Source: Saprospiraceae bacterium
GTDB lineage: Bacteria; Bacteroidota; Bacteroidia; Chitinophagales; Saprospiraceae
Reading direction: 5' to 3'
DNA length: 64,000 nt
NCBI GenBank assembly: GCA_016713025.1
Contig: JADJPZ010000002.1
Span: 558,001-622,000 of the forward strand
Part shown: positions 25,398 through 35,076 of the stretch, in pieces
Numbering within the stretch: the stretch's first letter is position 1
Layout of the letters: every line of letters begins with the position of its first letter
The notes under the pieces: model-generated
What the model saw: the letters and a program-made list of their open reading frames with translations, nothing else
The model's database searches: none
What the model was told of the DNA's origin: nothing
Program-made: the position numbers and the translations under genes

Positions 25398-27134
25398 ATG
25401 GAAGTTTTAGAAGTTAAGTCAAATGCAGAGATTATAAAACAGAAAATCAAAATCACAGGATCAGAAATTGTGATGAGATGCCTCCTTGAAGAAGATGTTC
25501 ATACCATATTTGGATATCCGGGTGGAGCTATTATGCCTATCTATGATGCTTTGTTTCATTTTGAAGACAAGTTAACCCACATTCTTACCCGTCATGAACA
25601 GGGAGCCATACACGCAGCTGAAGGGATGGCAAGAGTAACCAGAAAACCGGGAGTAGTTTTTGCCACTTCAGGTCCCGGAGCCACCAATCTTATCACCGGA
25701 CTGGCTGATGCATTGATGGATTCTACTCCTTTGGTCTGTATCACTGGTCAGGTTTTTGCTCATCTTCTTGGTTCTGATGCTTTTCAGGAAGTAGATGTGG
25801 TAGCATGTAGCAATGCAGTCACAAAATGGAATTGTCGGGTCACAAGTGCATCTGAAATCAGTGATGCAATTGCAAAAGCATTTTATGTAGCCAATTCAGG
25901 AAGACCCGGTCCCGTACTGATCGATATTACAAAAAATGCACAAGTAGAAGAGAGTTATTTTGAATATAACAAAAAGCCTCTCTTAAGATCATATCATCCC
26001 AAACCTGTGATCAATCAGAAAAGTGTAGCAGAGGCAGCCGAACTGATCAACAAGGCGAAAAAACCACTTATTCTGGCCGGTCATGGAATTCATATCGCTC
26101 ATGCTCAGGAAACATTCAAAGCGTTTGTCGAAAAAACAGGGATACCATCAGCAAGTACAGTACACGGATTGTCAGCACTACCATCAGATCACAAACTGAA
26201 CAAAGGTATGCTCGGCATGCATGGCAACCTTGCACCCAATATGCTGACCAATTCCTGCGATCTTCTCATAGCTATAGGTATGCGTTTTGATGACAGAGTC
26301 ACTGGAAATCTTTCAAAATATGCAAAGCAGGCCAAAGTGATACACATAGAGATTGATCCGGCAGAGATCAACAAAAATGTCATCTCCCATGTCGCCCTTC
26401 ACGCTGATGCCAATGATGCCCTCGAAGCTTTATTGCCATTGGTCAATAAAAAAGAATACCCGGAATGGTATGCAGAATTTGATGCACTTTACCATAAAGA
26501 ATTTGAAAAAGTCATCAAAAGGGATTTGGATACATCAGAAGGCAAGTCACTCACTATGGCCAGAGTGATCAGAGAAATATCAAGGCAAACACAAGGCAAG
26601 GCAATTGTTGCTACCGATGTGGGACAGCATCAGATGGCCACAGCAAGATACTATGAATGGCTCGGTCATGACCAGTGGGTATCATCAGGAGGTGCCGGTA
26701 CCATGGGTTATGGCTTGCCGGCAGCAATAGGCGCCAAATTCGGAGCACCGGACAGAACGGTACTTGCTTTTGTAGGAGATGGCGGATTTCAAATGACCCT
26801 TCAGGAATTGGGGGTATGTTCCCAGTGGGATGTGCAGGTAAAGATTATCATCCTTGATAATGAATTTTTAGGTATGGTAAGACAATGGCAAGAGTTGTTT
26901 TTCGAACGGAGATATTCATCAGTTGAACTTAAAAACCCCAATTTCTGCATGATTTCCGAAGGTTTTGGTGTAAAGGCCAAAAAAATCAGCAAGGCATCAG
27001 AACTCGAATCATCGGTAAAAGAAATGCTCGACTATGATGGTGCGTTTCTGTTACATGTCATGGTCGAAAAAGAAGATAATGTATTTCCAATGATAGCTGC
27101 AGGAAAAGCTGTAGACGAAATTGTATTGGAATAA
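25398..27134 (+). CDS. ilvB: acetolactate synthase, large catalytic subunit
   Basis: 578 residues with the three-domain thiamine-diphosphate fold. HEQGAIHAAEG holds the catalytic glutamate near residue 65. The cofactor motif GDGGFQMTLQELGV...ILDN is in the C-terminal domain. It joins pyruvate with pyruvate or 2-ketobutyrate. The gap to ilvD is 30 bp and to ilvN 17 bp, so one operon is likely. Confidence 0.97.
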   Translation: MEVLEVKSNAEIIKQKIKITGSEIVMRCLLEEDVHTIFGYPGGAIMPIYDALFHFEDKLTHILTRHEQGAIHAAEGMARVTRKPGVVFATSGPGATNLITGLADALMDSTPLVCITGQVFAHLLGSDAFQEVDVVACSNAVTKWNCRVTSASEISDAIAKAFYVANSGRPGPVLIDITKNAQVEESYFEYNKKPLLRSYHPKPVINQKSVAEAAELINKAKKPLILAGHGIHIAHAQETFKAFVEKTGIPSASTVHGLSALPSDHKLNKGMLGMHGNLAPNMLTNSCDLLIAIGMRFDDRVTGNLSKYAKQAKVIHIEIDPAEINKNVISHVALHADANDALEALLPLVNKKEYPEWYAEFDALYHKEFEKVIKRDLDTSEGKSLTMARVIREISRQTQGKAIVATDVGQHQMATARYYEWLGHDQWVSSGGAGTMGYGLPAAIGAKFGAPDRTVLAFVGDGGFQMTLQELGVCSQWDVQVKIIILDNEFLGMVRQWQELFFERRYSSVELKNPNFCMISEGFGVKAKKISKASELESSVKEMLDYDGAFLLHVMVEKEDNVFPMIAAGKAVDEIVLE

Positions 27135-27151
27135 CCAAATTTATATCAAAA

Positions 27152-27676
27152 ATGCAGGAATATACACTTACAGTATTTACTGAAGATAAAACAGGCATCC
27201 TGAGTCGTGTCATTGCGATCATCACCAGACGGCACTTTGATATCAAAAGTATCACGGTGTCTCCTTCTTCGATGGAAGGAATATATAGGTTTACTATCAT
27301 GGTCGTCCTGGAAGAAGACCAAGTCCGAAAACTTACTGATCAGATTGAAAAACAAGTGGACGTGCTGAAGGCATTTTACTATGACAATAGTCAGATTATA
27401 CATCAGGAAATAGCACTGTATAAAGTACCTACAGAAGCTTTTTATGATGGAGATAGTGTAGAAAAGATGATCCGAAGGCACAACGCAAGAATACTGTCAA
27501 TAGAAAAAGAATATATCGTCATAGAAAAAACAGGACACAGAACCGAAACAGAAGCACTGCTCAATGAGCTACGGGAAGTAGGCATTTATGAGTTTGTACG
27601 TTCCGGACGTGTAGCAATCGTAAAACCGATGGAAAGATTGAAAAATTATCTGAAATCCATAGAAGGGCTGGAGTAA
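27152..27676 (+). CDS. ilvN: acetolactate synthase, small regulatory subunit
   Basis: 174 residues. An N-terminal ACT domain (YTLTVFTEDKTGILSRVIAI, about 4-75) is followed by the C-terminal regulatory domain with GHRTETEALLNELREVGIYE. It gives valine feedback control to IlvB. It directly follows ilvB. Confidence 0.95.
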   Translation: MQEYTLTVFTEDKTGILSRVIAIITRRHFDIKSITVSPSSMEGIYRFTIMVVLEEDQVRKLTDQIEKQVDVLKAFYYDNSQIIHQEIALYKVPTEAFYDGDSVEKMIRRHNARILSIEKEYIVIEKTGHRTETEALLNELREVGIYEFVRSGRVAIVKPMERLKNYLKSIEGLE

Positions 27677-27995
27677 GTTGTATTTCCGCCTAAAAACTTT
27701 GAAAACCTAAATATCTAAAATGAGATTCGTAGTGAGAGCTTCAAATAAAATCCGCCGCGGCGGAAGCACTTTTAGCGACAAATCATGCTGTGTGCATGAC
27801 TGAACGGTGCAACAGCAAAATTGAGTGGGAGCTCAATTTAGTGAAGGAACCGTCAGCACATCTGACTTCATGGTCATGTTGTTTTATAGGTCGGAGTACA
27901 GTATTTGGAGGTCGTAATAGATTATCATTTTGGATTTTTAGGTATAAATAACATCATTTGTAATTCTTAATTTTAAATACGTAATTAATAAAAAA
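27677..27995. other. ilvN-ilvC intergenic region with a MITE-like element
   Basis: The gap is mostly copy 2 of repeat family B (27705-27943). No gene is supported. The insertion separates ilvC from the rest of the ilv operon and may affect its expression. Confidence 0.6.
27705..27943 (+). repeat. MITE-like repeat family B, copy 2
   Basis: 239 bp with terminal inverted repeats ACCTAAATATCTAAAATGA and TCATTTTGGATTTTTAGGT (16 of 19 bases pair). The interior has CCGCCGCGGCGG, AGCGACAAATCATGCTGTGT and a perfect 8-bp hairpin AAATTGAG / CTCAATTT (27818-27839). No clear target-site duplication is seen. Confidence 0.75.
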
Positions 27996-29039
27996 ATGGC
28001 TCAATTAAATTTTGGAGGAACATTAGAAAATGTAGTCACCCGTGATGAATTTCCACTTGAAAAAGCAAGAGAAATTCTAAAAAATGAAACCGTTGCCATC
28101 ATCGGCTATGGAGTACAAGGTCCGGGACAAGCTATGAATCTCAGAGATAATGGCATCAATGTAATCATCGGTCAGAGAAAAGACTCTTCTACCTGGGATA
28201 AAGCCGTCAGAGATGGTTGGGTTCCGGGAGAAACATTGTTCTCAATTGAAGAAGCAGCACAAAGAGGTACCATTATTCAGTACTTATTGTCAGATGCGGC
28301 ACAGATTGCGGTCTGGCCAGTATTAAAACCATATCTGACTACAGGCAAAGCATTGTACTTTTCTCACGGCTTTGGTGTGACGTACAAGGAAAGAACAGGC
28401 ATTATCCCACCAACAGATATTGATGTGATTCTCGCCGCTCCTAAAGGTTCGGGTACCAGTCTGCGCAGATTATTCCTTGCAGGCAAAGGACTCAACTCCA
28501 GCTATGCTATCTTCCAGGATGCTACAGGTAGGGCAAAGGAAAGAGTCATTGCTCTTGGTATCGGTATAGGATCCGGTTATCTCTTTGAGACTGACTTCAG
28601 AAAAGAAGTGTTCAGTGATCTTACAGGAGAGCGTGGTACGCTGATGGGCGCTATTCAGGGTATCTTTGAAGCTCAGTACAATGTACTCAGAAAGAATGGT
28701 CACAGCCCTTCAGAAGCATTTAATGAAACTGTGGAAGAGCTGACTGAATCACTTATGCCCTTAGTAGCCGAAAACGGTATGGACTGGATGTATGCCAACT
28801 GCAGTACCACAGCTCAGAGAGGTGCACTTGACTGGAAAAACAAATTCAGAGATGCAGTATCACCTGTATTTGAAGACTTATACTCAAGTGTAGCATCAGG
28901 AAATGAAGCTCAAAGATCTATCGATACCAATTCACAGACAGACTATAGAGTAAAACTTGATGCTGAATTGAAAGAACTAAGAGATTCAGAAATGTGGCAA
29001 GCAGGTAAGGTGGTGAGAAGCCTTAGACCTAAAGCATAA
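27996..29039 (+). CDS. ilvC: ketol-acid reductoisomerase
   Basis: 347 residues, close to the Bacteroidota form. The NADPH-binding fold is GYGVQGPGQAMNLRDNG (about 38-54). Metal and substrate residues are in DLTGERGTLMGAIQG and EELTESLMPLVAENG. It converts acetolactate to dihydroxy-isovalerate between the IlvBN and IlvD steps. Confidence 0.97.
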   Translation: MAQLNFGGTLENVVTRDEFPLEKAREILKNETVAIIGYGVQGPGQAMNLRDNGINVIIGQRKDSSTWDKAVRDGWVPGETLFSIEEAAQRGTIIQYLLSDAAQIAVWPVLKPYLTTGKALYFSHGFGVTYKERTGIIPPTDIDVILAAPKGSGTSLRRLFLAGKGLNSSYAIFQDATGRAKERVIALGIGIGSGYLFETDFRKEVFSDLTGERGTLMGAIQGIFEAQYNVLRKNGHSPSEAFNETVEELTESLMPLVAENGMDWMYANCSTTAQRGALDWKNKFRDAVSPVFEDLYSSVASGNEAQRSIDTNSQTDYRVKLDAELKELRDSEMWQAGKVVRSLRPKA

Positions 29040-29067
29040 GTATTAACAAACAAATTACCATAAACAG

Positions 29068-29103
29068 AACCGGTTGGGATATTACACTCTCACCCGGTTT
29101 TTG
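29068..29103 (+). terminator. rho-independent terminator after ilvC
   Basis: The arms AACCGG (29068-29073) and CCGGTT (29094-29099) are followed by a run of T. It lies 29 bp after the ilvC stop codon. Confidence 0.6.
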
Positions 29104-29208
29104 TTTATACCAAACAGAAAATTGATTGCGAAAATTTGCAATCATAATTATTTAATTTACAATACATTATGATTCAAATTTTTCGCAGAATATTTTCTGT
29201 CCACTATA
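29104..29208 (-). repeat. palindromic dispersed repeat family C, copy 1
   Basis: On the minus strand it reads ACAGAAAATATTCTGCG, then AATCATAATGTATTGTAAAT, TAAATAATTATGATTGC and AATCAATTTTCTGTTTGG. This closely matches 60822-60926 on the plus strand. The ends and the AATCATAAT / ATTATGATT core are inverted, so the whole can fold into a hairpin. Confidence 0.75.
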
Positions 29209-29392
29209 TATTGCTGTGTCCCACAATTGCACATTAATAAAAATTCCTTTTGTTTGGTGATACACCCAAATAATCTTGTGTAAACAGACCGAAAATCAAA
29301 AAATGAAATCCCTGCAACCAAGTCTGGTTTGCAAGCTATACTGGTTAACTTCGTGCGAAATCGAATGCACAATCGATTGTAGATTCAAATGA
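29104..29392. other. intergenic region with repeat family C copy 1
   Basis: The first part is the repeat (29104-29208). The rest, up to the cutC stop codon, shows no gene or RNA that I can support. Confidence 0.5.
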
Positions 29393-30016
29393 TCAAACTA
29401 TACTTCTTCCATGAAAATACTCAAATCCAAGTCTTTCCCTGAGACCTTCAAGGTTTTGAGTTGTCACTTTTCCAGCAGCAATGATATGTATATTCGGGGA
29501 GACAGTATGCTTCATTTTTATTAATGTATTTGCTCCTTCTTCAGCTGTACTTTGGCCGCCGGAGGTGAGGATAAATCTGATATTTGAAAATACCTTAAGT
29601 TTCTCTGCTTCCTCTGTGATATTTGCACAAAGATCAATAGCTTTATGAAATGTTACAGGAAAAGGAGCCGCTGTATTGCAAATCTTTTTTAAGGCATGTG
29701 TATCAATAATACTATTTCCTTGAGCATCCAGTTTCAAAGCACCGAATACAAAACCTGATATTGGTAGCTTCTTAAACCATTTTATTGTCTTCACCATTTC
29801 AGAAATTTCGTGTTTGGAATAGATGAAACTTCCTCCACGTGACCGTATCATCACTTTTATGGGAATGTCAGATGTAGAGATAAGTTTTTTAATGAGATTT
29901 TTATCAGGAGTCAAACCGTCAAGCTCCATGTGGCTACAAACTTCAAGCTGGTCTGCTCCATTTTTTATGGCACTCAGACTTTCTTCATATGTTTCCACGC
30001 ACGCTTCTTTAATCAT
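29393..30016 (-). CDS. cutC: CutC family protein
   Basis: 207 residues with the TIM-barrel CutC pattern: EACVETYEESLSAIKNGADQ at the start, LDGLTP, IRSRGGSF, FGALKLDAQG, TFHKAIDLC and FILTSGGQSTAEEG. Named for copper homeostasis in E. coli, its real activity is unclear. It is slightly shorter than most members (about 240) but ends with the expected FEYFHGRS. Confidence 0.9.
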   Translation of the reverse strand: MIKEACVETYEESLSAIKNGADQLEVCSHMELDGLTPDKNLIKKLISTSDIPIKVMIRSRGGSFIYSKHEISEMVKTIKWFKKLPISGFVFGALKLDAQGNSIIDTHALKKICNTAAPFPVTFHKAIDLCANITEEAEKLKVFSNIRFILTSGGQSTAEEGANTLIKMKHTVSPNIHIIAAGKVTTQNLEGLRERLGFEYFHGRSIV

Positions 30017-30220
30017 TGTTTTTGTTTTATCAGATATTGAAGGGTAAAAAAATGAGGTAACACAAAGAAGTATTATCCAAACCCTAACTAAATGAAACCA
30101 AAATTGTTTTACTTAATGTAAAATCTCCAAAAAGTTAAATCACACCCCGGTAATGGTAATAATGTTGGAATTTTAAAAAAACGATGCGCGCTTTTTTCAG
30201 ATTATGAACATTCAGGAGTC

Positions 30221-30766
30221 TTATGTTCTTCCTTTAAAACCAAAAAAACTTCCGCATAAACCACCAATGATGTGTGCTGATTCGGCAATTTGGTTGACTT
30301 CAACGCTTTGCAGCAGTTCTTTCCCCACAAATAGTAATGCCACCAATATAAATGTAACGGGTATTTCTCCTGCATTGACATTGGTAAATGAAACCAGGAG
30401 AATCATCATGAACACGACACCACTTGCTCCCATTAGGCCTGTATTAAAAAAGAAAATATTGATTAAGCCTGTAATTAAGGCTGTGATCAATATCATATAA
30501 AACAAACGCGATGAGCCATATTTCTCCTCAATGATGGGACCCAAAAGTAGAATGAAAGTCAGATTTCCGAGTAGGTGTTCCAAAGATGCATGCCCGGCTA
30601 CATGACTCACCAAGCTAAAGATAGAAAAAGGATTTGTCCAATCCACAGATGGGTACACCGTAAACAGTGGCATGAGTTTACCCAACATAAATTTATTAGC
30701 AATGTATACTCCTGTACAGATAAGCGCAAAAGTCAATACAACCGGAGCATTCCATTTTATTTTCAT
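30221..30766 (-). CDS. small rhomboid-like intramembrane protease
   Basis: 181 residues with five or six hydrophobic helices. GHASLEHLLGN gives the conserved His/Asn segment, GASGVVFMM the catalytic serine and AHIIGGLCGSFFG the catalytic histidine. It is compact, with no soluble domain. It lies 15 bp upstream of upp on the same strand, but transcription order places upp first. The substrate is unknown. Confidence 0.85.
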   Translation of the reverse strand: MKIKWNAPVVLTFALICTGVYIANKFMLGKLMPLFTVYPSVDWTNPFSIFSLVSHVAGHASLEHLLGNLTFILLLGPIIEEKYGSSRLFYMILITALITGLINIFFFNTGLMGASGVVFMMILLVSFTNVNAGEIPVTFILVALLFVGKELLQSVEVNQIAESAHIIGGLCGSFFGFKGRT

Positions 30767-30781
30767 AATACGGCTGGTTTT

Positions 30782-31432
30782 TTATTCCTGGAGTTTTTTA
30801 CCGAAAGCAAGATCTCCAGCATCTCCAAGACCGGGTACAATATACGACTTGGCAGTAAGTTCTTCATCTTCAGCAGCCATCCAAAGGTGTGCCTCAGGAT
30901 ACAATCTTCGTACATAATCTACGCCGAAAGACGATGCTATAATAGATACAATATGCAGTTGATCCCATTTTCCGTATTCCTGCATATGTTCGATTGTCTT
31001 TTGTATGGATGCTCCGGTGGCCAGCATTGGATCGGTCAGTATCACTGTTGCCCCGGTCAGATCAGGACAAGTGATATATTCCATATGTATCTCAAAGGTA
31101 CCGTCTTTATGGTTTTTGCGGTATGCCGCCACAAAAGCATTATTTGCATCATCAAAATATTCCAACAATCCTTCGTGTAATGGAAGGCCTGCCCTGAGTA
31201 TTGTCCCTAATACTATCTTATTGTTAGGTACTTTACACTTGGCTATTCCGAGAGGTGTTTCGGTCTCTATTTCATGATATGTCAGATGTTTACTGATTTC
31301 ATAAGCAAAAATATTACCTAATCTTTGCATGTTTTTCCTGAAAAGAAGCCGATTATTCTGAATATTGACATCTCTTAACTGAGCAAGATATGTATTGGCA
31401 ATGGAGTTTTTTAAAGACAGGTTGTGTACCAT
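30782..31432 (-). CDS. upp: uracil phosphoribosyltransferase
   Basis: 216 residues from the ATG at 31432 (MVHNLSLKNS, the usual Bacteroidota start). The PRPP-binding motif is VILTDPMLATGASI; TILRAGLPLHEG and the C-terminal IVPGLGDAGDLAFG also fit. It salvages uracil to UMP. Confidence 0.95.
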   Translation of the reverse strand: MVHNLSLKNSIANTYLAQLRDVNIQNNRLLFRKNMQRLGNIFAYEISKHLTYHEIETETPLGIAKCKVPNNKIVLGTILRAGLPLHEGLLEYFDDANNAFVAAYRKNHKDGTFEIHMEYITCPDLTGATVILTDPMLATGASIQKTIEHMQEYGKWDQLHIVSIIASSFGVDYVRRLYPEAHLWMAAEDEELTAKSYIVPGLGDAGDLAFGKKLQE

Positions 31433-31541
31433 ATCAATTGGAAATTGTATCCACAAAGATGCCAATTATCTCTGTAACTATGTACTTTATTTTTGACTTA
31501 AATACAAAACTAATCGATAAATGTTAATTTTGTAACACTTT

Positions 31542-31910
31542 ATGGCACGACAACAAACTATAGGTCTCTTGGGCGAAGATACTGCTACGGCTTTTCTTCA
31601 GGGATTGGGATATACTATTCTGGAACGAAACTGGCGATACAGTAAGGCAGAAATTGACATCATTTGTAAAGATCAGGACGTGCTCGTTTTCGTAGAAGTC
31701 AAATCCAAATCCTATACTTATTTTGGTGAACCCGAAGATAGCGTTTCCGCCTATAAAGAAAATCTGATTATTGATGCCGCCAACAGATATATGGAAAAGG
31801 TAGGCCATGATTGGGCCATTAGATTTGATATTATTTCTATCGTTTTTGATAAAAAAAGAAATCCAGCCATCACCCATTTCAAAGATGCCTTTTTTCCGGG
31901 TATTTCTTGA
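31542..31910 (+). CDS. YraN family (UPF0102) endonuclease-fold protein
   Basis: 122 residues. GEDTATAFLQGLGYTILERN is followed by the restriction-like core AEIDIICKDQDVLVFVEVKS, in which D, E and K occupy the PD-(D/E)xK positions. The family is widespread, with no settled role. It ends 4 bp before the convergent sulfatase stop codon. Confidence 0.9.
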   Translation: MARQQTIGLLGEDTATAFLQGLGYTILERNWRYSKAEIDIICKDQDVLVFVEVKSKSYTYFGEPEDSVSAYKENLIIDAANRYMEKVGHDWAIRFDIISIVFDKKRNPAITHFKDAFFPGIS

Positions 31911-31913
31911 CTT

Positions 31914-33458
31914 TTACTCGGCTTTTGCCAAAATCTTCAATCCCTCATTGTCCTTGTATTGGATCATCAGTTGGTTTAATTCTTTTTTTAACTTATTGGT
32001 CAATTTTCTATTGGACGATTGCCCATAGATGTTATGCATTTCATCAGGGTCATTTTTCATATCAAATAATTCCCATGAATGATTGCCGCCTCCATAAAAC
32101 AAGATCAATTTATATCTTTCTGTCCTGATACCGAGGTGAGGCAGCACTCTGTGCGGATCAGGATATTCATAATAATGGTAATACATGCTCTTGCGCCAAT
32201 TTTTAACCGGTTGAGCCTTTTGTGTCAATGGCAACACTGATTTCCCCTGCATATCTGATGGCGCTTTTATTCCGGCTATATCCAGTAATGTTGGGGCAAA
32301 ATCAATGTTGACCACCATATCCTCAATCACTGTTTTGGGTGTAATCACTCCCGGATATTTCATGACAAATGGTGCACGAAGTGACTGCTCATACATAAAT
32401 CTTTTGTCGTACCAGCCATGTTCACCAAGATAAAATCCCTGATCTGATGAATACATGACAATGGTGTTTTTGTCCAAGCCCTTTTTGGTCAGATAGTCGA
32501 GTACTTTCCCGATATTTCTGTCCAGTGATAATATACATGCCAAATAATCATGCATATATCTTTGATATTTCCACAACGCTATTTCTTTTGATGTCATACG
32601 GCTGGTATCCAACTTTGCATTCTCAGCATCATAATATTGATTCCAGGCTTGTCTTTGTTCGGGAGTCATTCTTTTTACAAATGGCAGATCCTGAGAGTTT
32701 ACTTTAGAATCCCAGTCCCACCGAAGGTTTTTAATCTCCATATCCTGATGCGCTGCGGCGTTTCTTCCCTTATAGCCATCAAAAAAGTTATCCGGAACAG
32801 CAAAGGGTTTGCCATAAAAAGCATGGAGATCTTTTGTATCCGGTTGCCACTCTCTGTGAGGCGCCTTGTGTCCGATGACCAAGCTGAATGGTTTGGTTTT
32901 ATCCCTTCCATTATCAAGCCATTCGATAGCTTGCTCCGTTATGATATCCGTTGTATATCCATCTATTCTGACCCTTGATGAATCCATTTGGATAAAATCA
33001 GGATTATAATACAACCCTTGTCCCGGGAGGATCTTCCAGTAATCAAAATATTGTGGCAGGTTATTGATATGCCATTTTCCGATCCAGGCTGTCTGATATC
33101 CGTGTTGTTGCATGTGCTTAGGATACATATCCTGACCGGTATTTATTTTGGTTTCGTTACGATTGTCGTATTGACCATTGATGTGATTATACTTACCTGT
33201 AAGCAATACTGCCCGACTAGGGGCACAGATAGAGTTGGTAACAAATGTATTTTTGAAAATGGCACCTTCTGATGCTATTCTGTCTATATTAGGAGTCTTT
33301 ATATGCGGACTCCCGTATGCACTAATCGCTTGCAACGCGTGATCGTCCGAAAAAATCATGATGATGTTCGGTCTCTTGTTCTGTGATTGAGCTAATATTG
33401 AGCATTGTACCAACAATATTGCTATACCAAAAAATACAATTGTTTTTATACGTTTCAT
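31914..33458 (-). CDS. secreted sulfatase
   Basis: 514 residues with a signal peptide (about 1-23). The sulfatase motif is CAPSRAVLLTGKYN, whose cysteine at about 78 is converted to formylglycine. SDDHALQ (about 37-43) starts the metal site, with SDQGFYLGEHGWYDKR further on. The C-terminal DUF4976-like part has WELFDMKNDPDEMHN. The start overlaps the end of the upstream sulfatase by 4 bp. It removes sulfate from glycans, most likely polysaccharide imported by the adjacent SusCD system. Confidence 0.93.
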   Translation of the reverse strand: MKRIKTIVFFGIAILLVQCSILAQSQNKRPNIIMIFSDDHALQAISAYGSPHIKTPNIDRIASEGAIFKNTFVTNSICAPSRAVLLTGKYNHINGQYDNRNETKINTGQDMYPKHMQQHGYQTAWIGKWHINNLPQYFDYWKILPGQGLYYNPDFIQMDSSRVRIDGYTTDIITEQAIEWLDNGRDKTKPFSLVIGHKAPHREWQPDTKDLHAFYGKPFAVPDNFFDGYKGRNAAAHQDMEIKNLRWDWDSKVNSQDLPFVKRMTPEQRQAWNQYYDAENAKLDTSRMTSKEIALWKYQRYMHDYLACILSLDRNIGKVLDYLTKKGLDKNTIVMYSSDQGFYLGEHGWYDKRFMYEQSLRAPFVMKYPGVITPKTVIEDMVVNIDFAPTLLDIAGIKAPSDMQGKSVLPLTQKAQPVKNWRKSMYYHYYEYPDPHRVLPHLGIRTERYKLILFYGGGNHSWELFDMKNDPDEMHNIYGQSSNRKLTNKLKKELNQLMIQYKDNEGLKILAKAE

Positions 33459-34987
33459 TTTCTCATTTTTTCTTTAAATCGTGTGGCCTCAGATTCTTTT
33501 ATTGTTTTCAGTAGTGCCTTCATTTCTTTGAGGATATCAGTTCTATGAATTGCCAGATTTTTGGTTTCTCCGGGATCTGATTTTAGATCATAAAGCTGAT
33601 CTATGGTATCATTTCCAAGCTCAATATTGGTGTATTTATCATATTTATGTGCGTTACTACCTGGCTCAATGTACTTCCATTGGTTTGTTCTGATTGATAG
33701 AGATGCAGAGTTGGTAGCTTCTATGACATACTTTCTTCCCTTCGTTTCTTTGCCCGACCAAGTCTTCCACGCATCAAAACTATCAGGTGCGCTATTTTCA
33801 GGTATGGATATTTTCAGCAAAGAAGCCAGGCTGGAGATCATATCTATCTGGCTGACCAAAGCATGAGATACTCCTTTTTTTACTTTTCCGGGATATCTGA
33901 TGATAAAAGGCACTCTGGTACCAGCTTCAAATTTGCTATACTTACCACCACGGAGTCCTCCAGAAGGTGTATGACCACCCAGCTTTTCAACTGCATCATC
34001 TTTATATCCGTCGTCGACCACCGGACCATTGTCACTTGTTAAAATGATTATCGTATTATCACGCAAATGGAATTTGTCCAGAGTGGACAAAATCTGTCCT
34101 ACACACCAATCCATCTGAACTATAGCATCTCCTCGGGGTCCCATATCTGTAGTGCCCACAAATCTCGGATGCGGTACTCTCGGCACGTGAATATCGTTAG
34201 TCGCATAATACAGGAAAAAGGGGTTGTTGTGATTATTTTCGATGAATTTCACAGCTTTTGTCGTGATCGAGTCAGCTATATTTTCGTCAACCCATAAAGC
34301 TTTATTTCCTCCTTTCATATACCCTATTCTTGATATCCCGTTGATCAAAGCCTGATCATGCCCGTGGCTTGGGTGTACCTTTAACAATTCGGGATTATTT
34401 TTTCCGGTAGGAAGTCCTTCAAATGGTGTAGTATAACTGACTTGAATGGGGTCTGTGGGGTCGAGATTTCTGATCTTGTCATTTTCCATAAACACGCATG
34501 GTACTCTGTCACCGGTGGCCGCCATGATGTAAGAATAGTCAAACCCAATATCCCTTAGCCCCGGTGTCATCAACCCATTCCAATCCTGCCGGTCTTTTGC
34601 TCCTAACCCCAGATGCCATTTGCCTGTAACGGCGGTAGTGTACCCGGCAGATTTAAACATATCTGCAAGCGTATATCTTTCAGGAGTGATGATCATAGGT
34701 GCATCTCCGCGAGCTACACCTGTCCCCGGTTTTCTCCACGAATATTCGCCTGTCAAAAGCGCATATCTTGATGGAGTACAGGTAGCCGCAGGACAATGAG
34801 CTTGTGTAAATCGTAAGCCCTCGGCGGCAAGTTTGTCAATATTTTTAGTTTGGACCTTTGATGCTCCGTAGCAGGATAAATCACCGTACCCAATGTCGTC
34901 TGTATAAATAATGATTACATTAGGCCTATTTTGGCCGGATGCCAAAAGCGGAAAAAAATAAAAAAGGCAAAGGATATATCTGTTCAT
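33455..34987 (-). CDS. secreted arylsulfatase-type sulfatase
   Basis: 510 residues with a signal peptide (about 1-18). TDDIGYGDLSCYG is the first metal segment. CTPSRYALLTGEYSW (cysteine about 70) is the formylglycine motif. LTSDNGPVVDDGY is the second metal segment. It is translationally coupled to the following sulfatase (ATGA overlap). The two may act on different sulfate positions of the same glycan. Confidence 0.93.
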   Translation of the reverse strand: MNRYILCLFYFFPLLASGQNRPNVIIIYTDDIGYGDLSCYGASKVQTKNIDKLAAEGLRFTQAHCPAATCTPSRYALLTGEYSWRKPGTGVARGDAPMIITPERYTLADMFKSAGYTTAVTGKWHLGLGAKDRQDWNGLMTPGLRDIGFDYSYIMAATGDRVPCVFMENDKIRNLDPTDPIQVSYTTPFEGLPTGKNNPELLKVHPSHGHDQALINGISRIGYMKGGNKALWVDENIADSITTKAVKFIENNHNNPFFLYYATNDIHVPRVPHPRFVGTTDMGPRGDAIVQMDWCVGQILSTLDKFHLRDNTIIILTSDNGPVVDDGYKDDAVEKLGGHTPSGGLRGGKYSKFEAGTRVPFIIRYPGKVKKGVSHALVSQIDMISSLASLLKISIPENSAPDSFDAWKTWSGKETKGRKYVIEATNSASLSIRTNQWKYIEPGSNAHKYDKYTNIELGNDTIDQLYDLKSDPGETKNLAIHRTDILKEMKALLKTIKESEATRFKEKMRK

Positions 34988-35009
34988 ATGAGCCTAATGG
35001 ACTGCAATA

Positions 35010-35047
35010 CTAAAAAAAGTCCCGCACTTTTTCAGGATGCAGGACTT
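35010..35047 (-). terminator. rho-independent terminator after susD
   Basis: On the minus strand, AAGTCCTGCA pairs with TGCGGGACTT and a T-run follows. It lies between the SusD-type gene and the sulfatases, so the sulfatases are either read through at lower level or have their own promoter. Confidence 0.7.
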
Positions 35048-35076
35048 AAAATTATATGTTTCAAAAATTATTCCCT

